From a virus: DNA of 61,916 nucleotides. Shown one piece after another: positions 15,353 through 23,234 of the stretch. The translations under genes were made by a program, and so were the position numbers. Each line of letters starts with the position of its first letter. The first letter of the stretch is position 1. Where the stretch lies: IMG/VR virus record IMGVR_UViG_3300032242_001185, positions 1 through 61,916 of that record; one strand, written 5' to 3'. Under the pieces are notes generated by a model. The model saw only the letters and a list, made by a program, of their open reading frames with translations. It was not told where the DNA came from and made no database searches.

Positions 15353-16671
15353 CGAACACCTCGCATAGAGTTGCGATAGTTTTCAAAATGAGTTTCAACA
15401 GACTGGTTATTTGCTGCTGGTGCTGCTTGGGTTTGTCCACCAAGTAGTGCAGACAATGATGGGGCATTTGATACTGCTGCACCTGTGGCAGCCTTACGAC
15501 CAGCATACTGTTGAACATACTTTGCATGCTGTGTTGCGTTAGCAAAGTTTTCCATAGCAATGTCACGCATACCCAAACTGTGTGCTTGGGCTGATGCGGT
15601 CAAATACTGCAACGCTTTGTTAGCGTGGTGCTCTGCAGGAGTCGCAATGGAGACGCTAGTGCGTGGCTCATGGAACGACAACTGACCTGACGCTGCAGTG
15701 ATACCTGCACGAGCCATCTCATTGTTTCCGCCCTTAGAATCTGCAACTAGTTTGTTGATGTGAGTTTCAAGGGCACGGTGGTGTTCAAACGAATCAGGGA
15801 ACCCAAAATAACGGGCTGCTGCTGGTGCTTCAAATCTTTCAGGTTCAATGCTTGGACGTGGGTCTTCGCTACCAATTGCGTGACGGCGACCTTTATCTGC
15901 TAGTGTTCCAGGAATTTCGGTTGTCTTGTTTGGGTCATACTTTTCTTCAGGTGCAGCAAATTCAATTCTGCGACCTGATGGAATGACTCCTTGTTCAAGT
16001 AAAGACTTTTTTTGTTTTGCTTCAGGGGTATAAATAGAACCTTGCGCCAGTTCATTCTCGCCTGTCCAAACTTGTTGGCGAACTCGCATACTAGTTTGAT
16101 TTTCTAAGTTATTTTCTAGATGAGCCACACTTTTTTTGTTTTCAGGATTAGCGTCTCGAGCAGCACGTTCAGCCTTAGCCTGTGCGATACCTTCTGCTGT
16201 TGCTTTCTTACCTTCAGGGCTTCTTTGCCAACCAAGTTTTTCGGCATCAGAAAGTTCATTCCATTTACCTGCGTGATGGTTTACTACAGCGTTCCATTGC
16301 GGGTGGTCTGGTGTTCCGCCCATTTCACGGGCTTTTGCTTCACCATAAATGCGTGCGTGACGTTCTGGACCTAATGGCAATTTTGGGCGAAGGTGATTGT
16401 CAGGTTGTGTAAAATTTTGATGAATTGGTGTGTCTGCAGCAATTTTGCTCATCAAATCATCTTCAGCGCCTGTGGCACCAATTGGGGTTACGTTTGGTTC
16501 TGATTTTTGGCGGTGAGTATCTTCTTCATAATCAAGACCTGCTTTAGCGTTCCATTCTTTAATTTCAGATGGAGAAGGCTTGCGAGATTTGGTTGCACCA
16601 AAACCTAGTGACGGTGCTGGAAGGTCTTCATCTCTTAGAGTAAGTTTAATTGCTTCTGGTTTCTTAGCCAT
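15349..16671 (-). CDS. Large hypothetical protein, helical C-terminus (possible minor virion protein)
   Basis: A 440-residue protein without a recognised family. The first 100 residues are disordered. Residues about 125-165 hold HPQWNAVVNHHAGKW-NELSDAEK-LGW, a short helical unit that superficially recalls HMG-like W/K patterns. Residues about 340-405 carry HHANKALQYLTASAQAH and ENFANATQHAKYV, the same Ala/His helical pattern as the smaller neighbours. The end is Ala/Gly/Asn-rich. I infer a scaffold or internal virion protein, with low certainty. Confidence 0.6.
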   Translation of the reverse strand: MAKKPEAIKLTLRDEDLPAPSLGFGATKSRKPSPSEIKEWNAKAGLDYEEDTHRQKSEPNVTPIGATGAEDDLMSKIAADTPIHQNFTQPDNHLRPKLPLGPERHARIYGEAKAREMGGTPDHPQWNAVVNHHAGKWNELSDAEKLGWQRSPEGKKATAEGIAQAKAERAARDANPENKKSVAHLENNLENQTSMRVRQQVWTGENELAQGSIYTPEAKQKKSLLEQGVIPSGRRIEFAAPEEKYDPNKTTEIPGTLADKGRRHAIGSEDPRPSIEPERFEAPAAARYFGFPDSFEHHRALETHINKLVADSKGGNNEMARAGITAASGQLSFHEPRTSVSIATPAEHHANKALQYLTASAQAHSLGMRDIAMENFANATQHAKYVQQYAGRKAATGAAVSNAPSLSALLGGQTQAAPAANNQSVETHFENYRNSMRGVR

Positions 16672-17474
16672 TAGTTTCCTGCCAATCTTGCCGCTCTAGC
16701 AGCAGCACGCTTTGCTTTTTGTCGTGCAGCATTTTTAGCGCTTTTTTCTTTTGCTTGAGCATCAGACCTGTTTTGTTCATACCCGTGAGTTTTAGGGTAG
16801 TTACCTTCAGGTGTTGCCTTCATTTGTTTAGCCCAGTTTTTATCAGCAAGTTTCTGGTCTTCAGCATTGGCTTCTGTTGGGCGAGGGTAATCATAAACGT
16901 GAAGTTTGTAAGGTTGGTCAACAACAACGGACGTACCAGTTTGACCAGAAGTTTGCTTGTTTTTAGCATTAGTGTCAAAAGTTGCTGGTGTGTATTGTTT
17001 CAAATAGTTGTCTGCATGGTTTTGTGCTTGTGCCAACAAGTTTGTTACTCCAGCATCTGGGTGGTGGATACTGCCAAGCATGTGCTTGATAGCGCCAACG
17101 TAGGCTCGAGAACCAGTTCCGTAAGTCAAGGCTCCCTGAGGGGTGCGTTCACCTTCCAGTACATCTCCTACATCGTGAGATTCGTGCAGTTTAATAGTGT
17201 GTTTAAGTACGGCAGGAATTGATTCATCTTTTTTACCTGCTTTAAGTTCTTCTGGTTTTGGTGCAGTAAATAATGGGTGCTTTTTAAGTTCTGGATGCTG
17301 ACTTAGCATGCTCACTGTGTAATGCAAATCTTTTAAATGATTGAACGCTTGGTTGTTGTTCCAAGTGTTGTAGGTAGACTCAGCGTTCACCTGGTCCCTG
17401 TATGTACGGGCTTCTTCAGGTGAAACGTTTCGAGCATTTATTGGGGCACGGTTAGTACCAGCGGTTATCGCCAT
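16671..17474 (-). CDS. Hypothetical protein, helical, basic C-terminus
   Basis: A 267-residue protein starting MAITAGTNRAPINARN. An N-terminal helical part holds NHLKDLHYTVSMLSQHP. The middle reads YVGAIKHMLGSIHHPDAGVTNLLAQAQNHADNYL in two adjacent helices, similar to the Ala/His helical motif of neighbours. The end is a run of Ala, Lys and Arg (KNAARQKAKRAAARAAR), DNA- or RNA-binding in character. Function unknown. Confidence 0.6.
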   Translation of the reverse strand: MAITAGTNRAPINARNVSPEEARTYRDQVNAESTYNTWNNNQAFNHLKDLHYTVSMLSQHPELKKHPLFTAPKPEELKAGKKDESIPAVLKHTIKLHESHDVGDVLEGERTPQGALTYGTGSRAYVGAIKHMLGSIHHPDAGVTNLLAQAQNHADNYLKQYTPATFDTNAKNKQTSGQTGTSVVVDQPYKLHVYDYPRPTEANAEDQKLADKNWAKQMKATPEGNYPKTHGYEQNRSDAQAKEKSAKNAARQKAKRAAARAARLAGN

Positions 17475-17839
17475 TAGACGGCTCCTAAGTCATTTCTACT
17501 GCTACCAGAATACCCTGCTGGGCTTCCGCTGTACCACGAAACTCGTGGCTCTGTGTACACACGGTCCAATGACACGACATCGTTAATGTCTGGTTGAAAT
17601 CTTTCACCAAAACCAAAACGGTCAGGAAACAACCTAATTTGTGGCAAAGTTGGGCGAACATTTTGTTGAAGGTCTGTGCCAGACATGGTGGCTGCCATCA
17701 ACGCTTGCTGTGTTAGCCGCTCCATGTTGGATGCCCAAGGACCGTTGTAACCCCATTTAGGGATTCCTGCGCCATCTGAAGGGTTGTTAGTTACCCAAGG
17801 TTTGGTGTAGTCGTAACGACCATCAAAAGTTTGCGGCAT
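17474..17839 (-). CDS. Hypothetical protein, possibly virion-associated
   Basis: A 121-residue protein starting MPQTFDGRYDYTKPW. It is Gly, Pro, Asn, Tyr and Trp-rich and has few charged helices, a composition common in small virion decoration or connector proteins. It overlaps the next start by one base. No family recognised. Confidence 0.58.
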   Translation of the reverse strand: MPQTFDGRYDYTKPWVTNNPSDGAGIPKWGYNGPWASNMERLTQQALMAATMSGTDLQQNVRPTLPQIRLFPDRFGFGERFQPDINDVVSLDRVYTEPRVSWYSGSPAGYSGSSRNDLGAV

Positions 17840-17840
17840 A

Positions 17841-18368
17841 CTATCTCCATACTGGTTTTAGGTATGCCAACTGTTGTGCACGAATCATGTTCATTGCGTT
17901 AGGTGCGTCAGAAACAGTGTTGGCTTTGCCATCGTTAACAAGGTGTGGGGCTGGAGTTAGTTGGTATTGCGGACCTGTGCGTGGAACACGCCAAACACCC
18001 GCAACAGCATCATACTTGGCTTTAGCCATACGGTTGATACCCATTTGGTCGTTGAACTCTGGTGACCAAAAGTACATGGATGGTTCAATGCGTTCACCCT
18101 TGTGAACACCTCGCTGGTATGCTTTCTGACCAATGCGGCTTTTAACTGAGTCAAGGATACGGTCATCACGGCGTGAACGAATCGTTCCAAGGTAACCGTC
18201 AGGGTACTCGGCGTTAGGTACACGACCTGTACCGATACGAATAGAGTCAAGTTCGCTGCGGGCAACAGGTACGCCTTGACCGCCTTGGTTGTTGTACCCG
18301 TTAAATCCGTTACCGCCAAGTGATTGCCAGTTTTGGTTAGGGCTAAAGTTGTTTACTGGACCTGCCAT
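17841..18368 (-). CDS. Hypothetical protein, Asn/Gly-rich N-terminus
   Basis: A 175-residue protein starting MAGPVNNFSPNQNW. The first 35 residues are Asn/Gly/Gln-rich and disordered. Next comes a mixed domain with RSRRDDRILDSVKSRIG and a beta-like part with FWSPEFN. It overlaps the next gene by one base. No motif known. Confidence 0.6.
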   Translation of the reverse strand: MAGPVNNFSPNQNWQSLGGNGFNGYNNQGGQGVPVARSELDSIRIGTGRVPNAEYPDGYLGTIRSRRDDRILDSVKSRIGQKAYQRGVHKGERIEPSMYFWSPEFNDQMGINRMAKAKYDAVAGVWRVPRTGPQYQLTPAPHLVNDGKANTVSDAPNAMNMIRAQQLAYLKPVWR

Positions 18369-18979
18369 TATTTACCTTCAAACTTTTCGCTTGTAGGGTC
18401 TTTGGCTTCGGAATAGTTAGGGTTTGGAAGATAGCCGTTTTTCTTTTTAGGGTCTTTGGCTTGGTCAATCATTGACCATGCACCTTGTTCGGCTGGTCGG
18501 TTTTTCATTTCAGCAATTGCTTTTTCATTAGAGCCAAAACCACCTGAAGCGTCAACGTAAATACCTTTAAGGTCTGTACGTTTCCATGCACGCTCAGTAC
18601 GGGGTGCAACCCAAAGACCCAAGTTGGCGTTTGGGCGACCATTTGTGGCTTCTCGGATTCTTTGAGCGTGTTGGAGAATGGATAGTGGAGAAATTTTTGG
18701 TTCTTCTGCACCAGCATCTTCAAAACGGGTTTCAATCTTGTTGCCTTTGGAGTCTTCTTCTCCACCAACAAAAACTAATGGGTCACCGATTTTGGCTACT
18801 TTAAAAGTGTTGACGTTCATGGTTCCACCAGCGTGCGGACGACCACGACTAGCCTCATTGGCTAATTCGTTGACCCCAGCCCAACCTTCGTTGGTGTTGG
18901 GTACGGAAACAGAACTGACGCCTTTACCTAAAATTAGGTTAAGGTCTTTTTCGCTGTTTGCGGAATACGGTGATGTCAT
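18368..18979 (-). CDS. Hypothetical protein
   Basis: A 203-residue protein starting MTSPYSANSEK. The frame is open back to a GTG at 19099, but that 40-residue extension would overlap a plus-strand zinc-finger gene, so the ATG at 18979 is preferred. It contains segments such as PLVFVGGEEDSKGN and NLGLWVAPRTERAWKR. It is mostly polar with a possible beta domain. Function unknown. Confidence 0.6.
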   Translation of the reverse strand: MTSPYSANSEKDLNLILGKGVSSVSVPNTNEGWAGVNELANEASRGRPHAGGTMNVNTFKVAKIGDPLVFVGGEEDSKGNKIETRFEDAGAEEPKISPLSILQHAQRIREATNGRPNANLGLWVAPRTERAWKRTDLKGIYVDASGGFGSNEKAIAEMKNRPAEQGAWSMIDQAKDPKKKNGYLPNPNYSEAKDPTSEKFEGK

Positions 18980-19015
18980 GTTTCTATTATGATTCTTTTC
19001 TGGTAACTTATCTGT

Positions 19016-19180
19016 ATGAATCTTTCTAAAGAACCTGTTCTCATTCAAGGCATTATTGGTGACCCGATTACTTGGGTTGCTTATTGCAAAATTTGCCACA
19101 AAAACGTTAGTGACCCTGTTGTTGAAGAAAACTCTTTAGCGGAATTAATTTTGCAACATAGCGAAACTCACGCTGAATAG
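19016..19180 (+). CDS. Isolated plus-strand small zinc-finger protein
   Basis: A 54-residue ORF starts MNLSKEPV and carries YCKICHKNV followed, after 20-odd residues, by LQHSETH: a CxxC...HxxxH zinc finger. It is the only plus-strand gene in the 55-kb minus array. A terminator starts one base after its stop, which supports independent transcription. A minus-strand ORF extension covers it, so one of the two is spurious. The zinc motif and terminator favour this gene. Confidence 0.6.
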   Translation: MNLSKEPVLIQGIIGDPITWVAYCKICHKNVSDPVVEENSLAELILQHSETHAE

Positions 19181-19181
19181 A

Positions 19182-19213
19182 AAAACCCCCTATTTTAACT
19201 AGTAGGGGGTTTT
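19182..19213. terminator. Bidirectional rho-independent terminator
   Basis: AAAACCCCCTA at 19182-19192 pairs perfectly with TAGGGGGTTTT at 19203-19213 around a ten-base loop. A T-rich stretch follows on the plus strand, and the minus strand reads into TTTTTC. It can end both the small plus-strand gene and the minus-strand unit ending at 19217. Confidence 0.92.
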
Positions 19214-19216
19214 CTT

Positions 19217-19501
19217 TTAAGTATTCTGGTTAAAACCAGTTGGACCTGTTGCTCCAGCATCCCAGTTAACAAGTGCTGAACGGTTGACCGCACCCGCACC
19301 TGCTAGACGTCCGCCAAGAAGGTTCTTGGTTGTAAATCCAGTACCGCTTTCATGTTGGAACTGACCAGCACCTTCTTGAGATGTGCGGAAACCTTTTTGG
19401 TATGAAGTACCGCCAATAGGACCACTGTATTCGTCAGTCTGAATACCCGCTTCGGCATGTAGCCTGTGCGGGTCTTGTGCCATTGAGCGGGCAAGGGACA
19501 T
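19217..19501 (-). CDS. Small Gly-rich protein, possibly virion-associated
   Basis: A 94-residue protein starting MSLARSMAQDPHR, with a long Gly/Thr/Ser/Asn-rich stretch and an end like 'W-D-A-G-A-T-G-P-T-G'. This looks disordered and virion-like. It overlaps the next gene by one base and is the last gene before the terminator. Confidence 0.6.
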   Translation of the reverse strand: MSLARSMAQDPHRLHAEAGIQTDEYSGPIGGTSYQKGFRTSQEGAGQFQHESGTGFTTKNLLGGRLAGAGAVNRSALVNWDAGATGPTGFNQNT

Positions 19502-19911
19502 TAGAGTGTCGATGCCTCAATGCCGCCCTGGAAGTTAGGGTTGGCACGACCAGCAACCGAAGGGATAATGCGAGCATTAGCCATGGTTGGTCCAGCCGAT
19601 GGGTCAATTGTTGGAGTGAAAGGCACAGTAATGCGGTACTGAGCACCAATACGCTCAATGTTCTGGCGATTAGCCTTGCCACCTGCAGTTGGGTCAGCAG
19701 CCTGAGTGCTCTTCTTAGGCATTAGTGTGCCCTGAAGTGCTGGTGCTGCGCTGATAGGTAGGCGTGGGCTACCCACCTGTGCTGCTGCATCGTAGGCTTC
19801 GTGGTGGGTGATGTGGCTGCGTGATTTCATGTTTCCTGCTGCTTCCAATGAACTTGCTGGGGTACCGTTGCGACGACGCATTGCGTGTCCTACGCTGAAT
19901 GGAGTTGCCAT
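19501..19911 (-). CDS. Hypothetical protein, disordered N-terminus
   Basis: A 136-residue protein starting MATPFSVGHAMRRRNG. It is rich in Ala, Pro, Gly and Arg; the HITHHEAYDAAAQ segment is one helix. It gives the impression of a small structural protein. No recognised motif. Confidence 0.6.
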   Translation of the reverse strand: MATPFSVGHAMRRRNGTPASSLEAAGNMKSRSHITHHEAYDAAAQVGSPRLPISAAPALQGTLMPKKSTQAADPTAGGKANRQNIERIGAQYRITVPFTPTIDPSAGPTMANARIIPSVAGRANPNFQGGIEASTL

Positions 19912-19948
19912 GATGGCTCCTTTATCTCTCTATAAGAGTAAGTCTTTT

Positions 19949-20242
19949 TTAACTTGCTGTAACTGTAAACACAATGGCGCTGATTTCACCATCACGAGAT
20001 TCGATGGTGGTAAAACCAACTTTGAATGTTAGGTCCATGCCTCGTGGGGCTACATAGCCTCGGGAGATGGCAAGGGCTTTAACGGCTTGGTTTACTGCAC
20101 CTGCACCAACGGCACGCAGTTTAACTGTGCGGTTGTCGTAGATTGCGTGTGCAATGGCTGATGCTAGAGATTGTGGATTTGACCCAGTACTGACCCGTAA
20201 GAACGGCTCTTCTGCTGAGGGTGCGACGATTTCTTCTGACAT
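19949..20242 (-). CDS. SpoVS-like (Alba-superfamily) protein
   Basis: Of 97 residues, about 15-95 match SpoVS closely: FLRVSTGSNPQSLASAIA, then RAVGAGAVNQAVKALAISRG and YVAPRGMDL-FKVGFT. In Bacillus SpoVS the same segments are VGAGALNQAVKA and GFVAPSGVDL. SpoVS is a small Alba-fold protein affecting sporulation and septation and probably binds nucleic acid. In a phage it may act on host chromatin or RNA, or cell division; that is inference. An upstream GTCGAG/CTCGAC inverted repeat lies near 20247-20270. Confidence 0.85.
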   Translation of the reverse strand: MSEEIVAPSAEEPFLRVSTGSNPQSLASAIAHAIYDNRTVKLRAVGAGAVNQAVKALAISRGYVAPRGMDLTFKVGFTTIESRDGEISAIVFTVTAS

Positions 20243-20297
20243 TTGTAGTCCTTTGTGGTCGAGTTATGCGCCATCCTCGACTACTAGAATACGGGTA

Positions 20298-20885
20298 TTA
20301 GTCTAAAGAATCTCGGTATTTGGAATCTTTTATTTGCTCTACAACGGCGGTTTCAATGTCGCTGATTGTTGACCCTGAGGCTAGTCTTGCGAGTGAGTAC
20401 GCATCTGCGGCGTTATCGTCGTTAAACTCTACGCCCCAACGTTTGTAAATCTGTAGGAGCATTTCTTGTTTCTTAGCGTTTCCTTTACCTGTTGCATACT
20501 TTTTGAGTGTCATTGGGGGAATTTGTAAAGGAAATCGTGAAGGAGTTTTGGACTCACGGAAGTATTCAAACAGTTCTAGTTTTACTGTGGCAGCAAGTTC
20601 GCCTAACACTAGGGCGCTGTTGGAGGCAAGCACTGTGCCCTCCATGGCTACATCTTTAATAATGTTGCCTTGGGCTGTAAGCCATTCAAACTTGTCAAAC
20701 ATAAAGGTTTGAATGTCATCAAGTCTTTGCACACCTTTGTATGGGGATTTGTATACCCAAGTGATGTGAGATGAGGGGAGTTCAATGGAGACCGCCGATA
20801 ATGCAAACCCTGTTAAGGACTGGTCTATGCCAATGGTTACTTCCTGGTTGCCGAATAACCCTCCATTGAACTCCTTAACTGCCAT
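20298..20885 (-). CDS. RuvC-like Holliday junction resolvase
   Basis: The 195-residue protein has the RNase-H-fold RuvC acidic set: GIDQSLTG with Asp21, AMEGTV with Glu83, and DDNAADAYSLA near 157-167 supplying the last aspartates. The length is close to bacterial RuvC. It should cut four-way junctions during recombination or before packaging. It overlaps the dNMP kinase gene by eleven bases. Confidence 0.88.
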   Translation of the reverse strand: MAVKEFNGGLFGNQEVTIGIDQSLTGFALSAVSIELPSSHITWVYKSPYKGVQRLDDIQTFMFDKFEWLTAQGNIIKDVAMEGTVLASNSALVLGELAATVKLELFEYFRESKTPSRFPLQIPPMTLKKYATGKGNAKKQEMLLQIYKRWGVEFNDDNAADAYSLARLASGSTISDIETAVVEQIKDSKYRDSLD

Positions 20886-21444
20886 TATGCGCCTGTAGCA
20901 TCTGCATTGTCTTATTCAACTCTTCAAAAAGTTCTTCTTTGGTTGAATCGTTGATAATAATCAAATCAAACGCTGAATCCCTGTAAGAGTCCATTTCAGA
21001 ATCGGATAGGTGGTCATTAATTGGTCCAAGACCTGGACGGGTTACTTTCCATAAACGACCACCAGCGGACAGAATAGCATCTGCTTCGTTGTGGAATCGT
21101 ACATCTGAAAACACTACGTCTGGCTTGTATAGAAGAATTTCTAAGGCTTTCTTAACCCACACGTCTTTGCCAAACATTTGGCGACCAACTTCTGTGCCCA
21201 TGCGCTGTAGGAGATGGCGAACATCTTCGCTGTGCTCTTTTAGGGCATCCCAACCAAGATTTTTTACGGCTTCGGTCAGGGCAACACCTTTCATTTCTCC
21301 CACATTAATGCGAGGGTCAAGGCGTATCAAGGCTTCACGCATTGGGTCAGCGAAGGCTTGACGAGTAAAGTTGTGGTGTTCTACCAAATACTCTGCAACA
21401 GTGTCTTTACCTGAACGGGCGTATCCTACGAGTCCGATAATCAT
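20875..21444 (-). CDS. Deoxynucleoside monophosphate kinase (T4 gp1-like)
   Basis: A 189-residue P-loop kinase: GYARSGKDT at residues 7-15 is a Walker A of the dNMP kinase family, followed by a helix with VAEYLVEHH, FADPMREAL (typical after the first strand) and SDVRFHNEAD, matching the phosphate/Arg motif DVRF-NEA of T4-like dNMP kinases. It phosphorylates dNMPs to supply replication, complementing the reductase at 7-9 kb. Confidence 0.88.
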   Translation of the reverse strand: MIIGLVGYARSGKDTVAEYLVEHHNFTRQAFADPMREALIRLDPRINVGEMKGVALTEAVKNLGWDALKEHSEDVRHLLQRMGTEVGRQMFGKDVWVKKALEILLYKPDVVFSDVRFHNEADAILSAGGRLWKVTRPGLGPINDHLSDSEMDSYRDSAFDLIIINDSTKEELFEELNKTMQMLQAHNGS

Positions 21445-21579
21445 TTACAGTCCTTCGTCATCTGAGTAAAACTCGTAGTCTAAGTATTCGTTCATGCGAC
21501 TTACTGTGTACGAGGTTGCCCAAGATAGCCCAATAACAGTTAAAACACATGCGGCAAAAATAATAATAAACCAAACCAT
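21445..21579 (-). CDS. Small single-pass membrane protein
   Basis: A 44-residue ORF starting MVWFIIIF. The first 25 residues form one transmembrane helix, followed by an acidic tail (YLDYEFYSDDEGL). It is linked by TAATG to the upstream gene and ends just before the kinase ATG. It could be a membrane-acting phage factor; function unknown. Confidence 0.6.
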   Translation of the reverse strand: MVWFIIIFAACVLTVIGLSWATSYTVSRMNEYLDYEFYSDDEGL

Positions 21580-22040
21580 TAGATGCCGTACTCCTTGCGT
21601 GTTGCTCGAGAATCATTGGAGCGCCTAGTAATCTCACGACTAACTAACGCTAGGTCACGTTCATGGTTGTTAAGTAGCATTTCAACAAGTTTGCGGTAAG
21701 CGTACTTCTCTTCGTAATCGTTTTCTAACTCAACTAGTTCTGGGTTGATTGAGATTTCTGCTTTAACAGCAGTAATGCGTTCACCTTTTACTTGAGCACC
21801 CATACGCTTGATGAGCATGGTGTTTTCAGTAAAGTCTTTCTTTTTAAGTGAAGCACGCTCTTCGAGTTCTGCTAACACTTTTTGTGACGCAATGTAATCT
21901 GTCCAAGCAGTCAGCCTAGTGAATAGTTCACCTAATGCATCAGAAGATAAATCTGTGATGTCTGCAGGTAGTTCTACTTGACCATTGGCGGGTTTCTTAA
22001 AGTTCAAACCCCACCCTGAAAACTTTTCTAAGGCGCTCAT
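21579..22040 (-). CDS. Hypothetical helical protein between recombination genes
   Basis: A 153-residue protein starting MSALEKFSG (TAATG with the nuclease gene). The second half is strongly helical and charged (ELVELENDYEEKYAYRKLVEMLL), perhaps a coiled coil. Its position directly after a RecB-like nuclease suggests a recombination accessory, but no domain is recognised. Confidence 0.65.
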   Translation of the reverse strand: MSALEKFSGWGLNFKKPANGQVELPADITDLSSDALGELFTRLTAWTDYIASQKVLAELEERASLKKKDFTENTMLIKRMGAQVKGERITAVKAEISINPELVELENDYEEKYAYRKLVEMLLNNHERDLALVSREITRRSNDSRATRKEYGI

Positions 22041-22903
22041 TACTCCGCATCCTTGTAGGGCTCGCACTGTGGGCAACCTCCACCAAGGTTGTTGTTGCAT
22101 TTTGGTGGAATGTTTGCTTCTACTGCTTTGACAACTTTTTCAGCCTTTTCAAAAATGTGGCGAACCAGTTCAAAGTCTGCTTTGACAGCAAATTCTTTAA
22201 ATGATTGGTCAGCCTTCAATTCGTAAAGGAAAACAATCTCATTCACTTCGTTACCCATACGCTTCATGAGTTCTAGATACATTTGACCTTGTAGAACGTG
22301 GTCTGAGAATGGGCGAGTGATTCGACCCCACGCTTTCATAAGGTCACCTTCAGCCTCAGCCATAATTGCTGGGCTACCATAACGAATGGTTCCTGGACCA
22401 ATAGATTTAATTTCAATAAGAGTGTCTGCACCAATGCCTTTAACCCAACCGTCTGTGTGACCAGCGATGCGTAGTTCCTCATCGATTAGAGTTACTTCAG
22501 CGTATTCAAGACGGTCTCCACGACCACAGTGTTCACAAGTTTCAGGCGAAGTTCCCCAAGTAACCTTGTTACAAACAAGGCACTTAAACTTGCCGTGTAG
22601 CACTCCCATGTCTTGAAACCATGACTGCCATTTAGCGTGAACTTGGTGACCTGTGTCAAAGATGCTTTGCAGTTTTAAACCTGGGTTTGCGGAAATCTTT
22701 GGGTAACCCTTAAGTAGAAAGTACGAACCACGAAGACAGAAGTCCTTCTTAATAATCTCTGAAGGGTGCAACACGGTCGTACTACGGTCTCCCTTGGGAC
22801 GCTTCTGTAAATACCGTTCCACGTCTCCTAGAAGGCGGCTACGGGTCTTTTTGGCGTCTAGAAAACGCTTTAGTTCTGCATCACTTACTGTTGCCATTTT
22901 CAT
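22040..22903 (-). CDS. RecB/Cas4-like PD-(D/E)XK exonuclease
   Basis: A 287-residue nuclease. After a SxxxHPSE start and a FDTGHQVHAKWQ helix (the conserved His of the RecB family), it has a zinc pair CLVC-x(14)-CEHC. The core follows: IAGHTDGW (Asp) and LIEIKS (Glu-x-Lys), then a QGQMYLELM helix (motif Q). A cysteine-rich end (CNNNLGGGCPQC) may hold an iron-sulfur cluster as in Cas4/AddB. It probably resects DNA for RecA-dependent recombination. Alternative start at 22897. Confidence 0.88.
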   Translation of the reverse strand: MKMATVSDAELKRFLDAKKTRSRLLGDVERYLQKRPKGDRSTTVLHPSEIIKKDFCLRGSYFLLKGYPKISANPGLKLQSIFDTGHQVHAKWQSWFQDMGVLHGKFKCLVCNKVTWGTSPETCEHCGRGDRLEYAEVTLIDEELRIAGHTDGWVKGIGADTLIEIKSIGPGTIRYGSPAIMAEAEGDLMKAWGRITRPFSDHVLQGQMYLELMKRMGNEVNEIVFLYELKADQSFKEFAVKADFELVRHIFEKAEKVVKAVEANIPPKCNNNLGGGCPQCEPYKDAE

Positions 22904-23234
22904 TTTCCTTCTGTTGAAACACGAATTCCTTAAGAGTCATTTCGTGTTTGTAGTTTCTTTGCCACTTGCGTACCAAAGCATTTCTTTCTCTGTGAGACAT
23001 GCCGCCCCAGATACCGTGTTGTTCATCAGTGTTGATGGCTTGCCACAAGCATCTTTGTCTAACAGGGCATGCTGGCTTACCTTTACCACCATAGCAGTAA
23101 GTCTTAGCCTCATCCGATAACTGTCGGTATAAGTCTTTATCTCGGGGGGGATAGAAAGGGTCAACAGGAGATGTTGAAGCGTTTCGGCATGCTGCTTCAT
23201 CTAGCCAAGAACGGTCACGGTCATCAGGAAGCAT
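22881..23234 (-). CDS. WhiB-family protein with atypical cysteine spacing
   Basis: A 117-residue product beginning MLPDDRDRSWLDEAAC. Cysteines are at 16, 47, 56 and 62, and GIWGGMSHRER spans 74-84, the WhiB turn and basic tail. In ordinary WhiB proteins the central pair is CxxC; here an eight-residue YGGKGKPA separates them (C47-x8-C56). The gene sits among nuclease genes with overlaps at both ends. It may modulate the host sigma factor during replication; whether it still binds a cluster is uncertain. Confidence 0.88.
   Translation of the reverse strand: MLPDDRDRSWLDEAACRNASTSPVDPFYPPRDKDLYRQLSDEAKTYCYGGKGKPACPVRQRCLWQAINTDEQHGIWGGMSHRERNALVRKWQRNYKHEMTLKEFVFQQKENENGNSK

Noticed and set aside
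18980-19099. 40-codon N-terminal extension of the gene at 18368
   Set aside because: It overlaps the plus-strand zinc-finger gene that has a terminator directly after it. ATG 18979 is preferred, though not proven.
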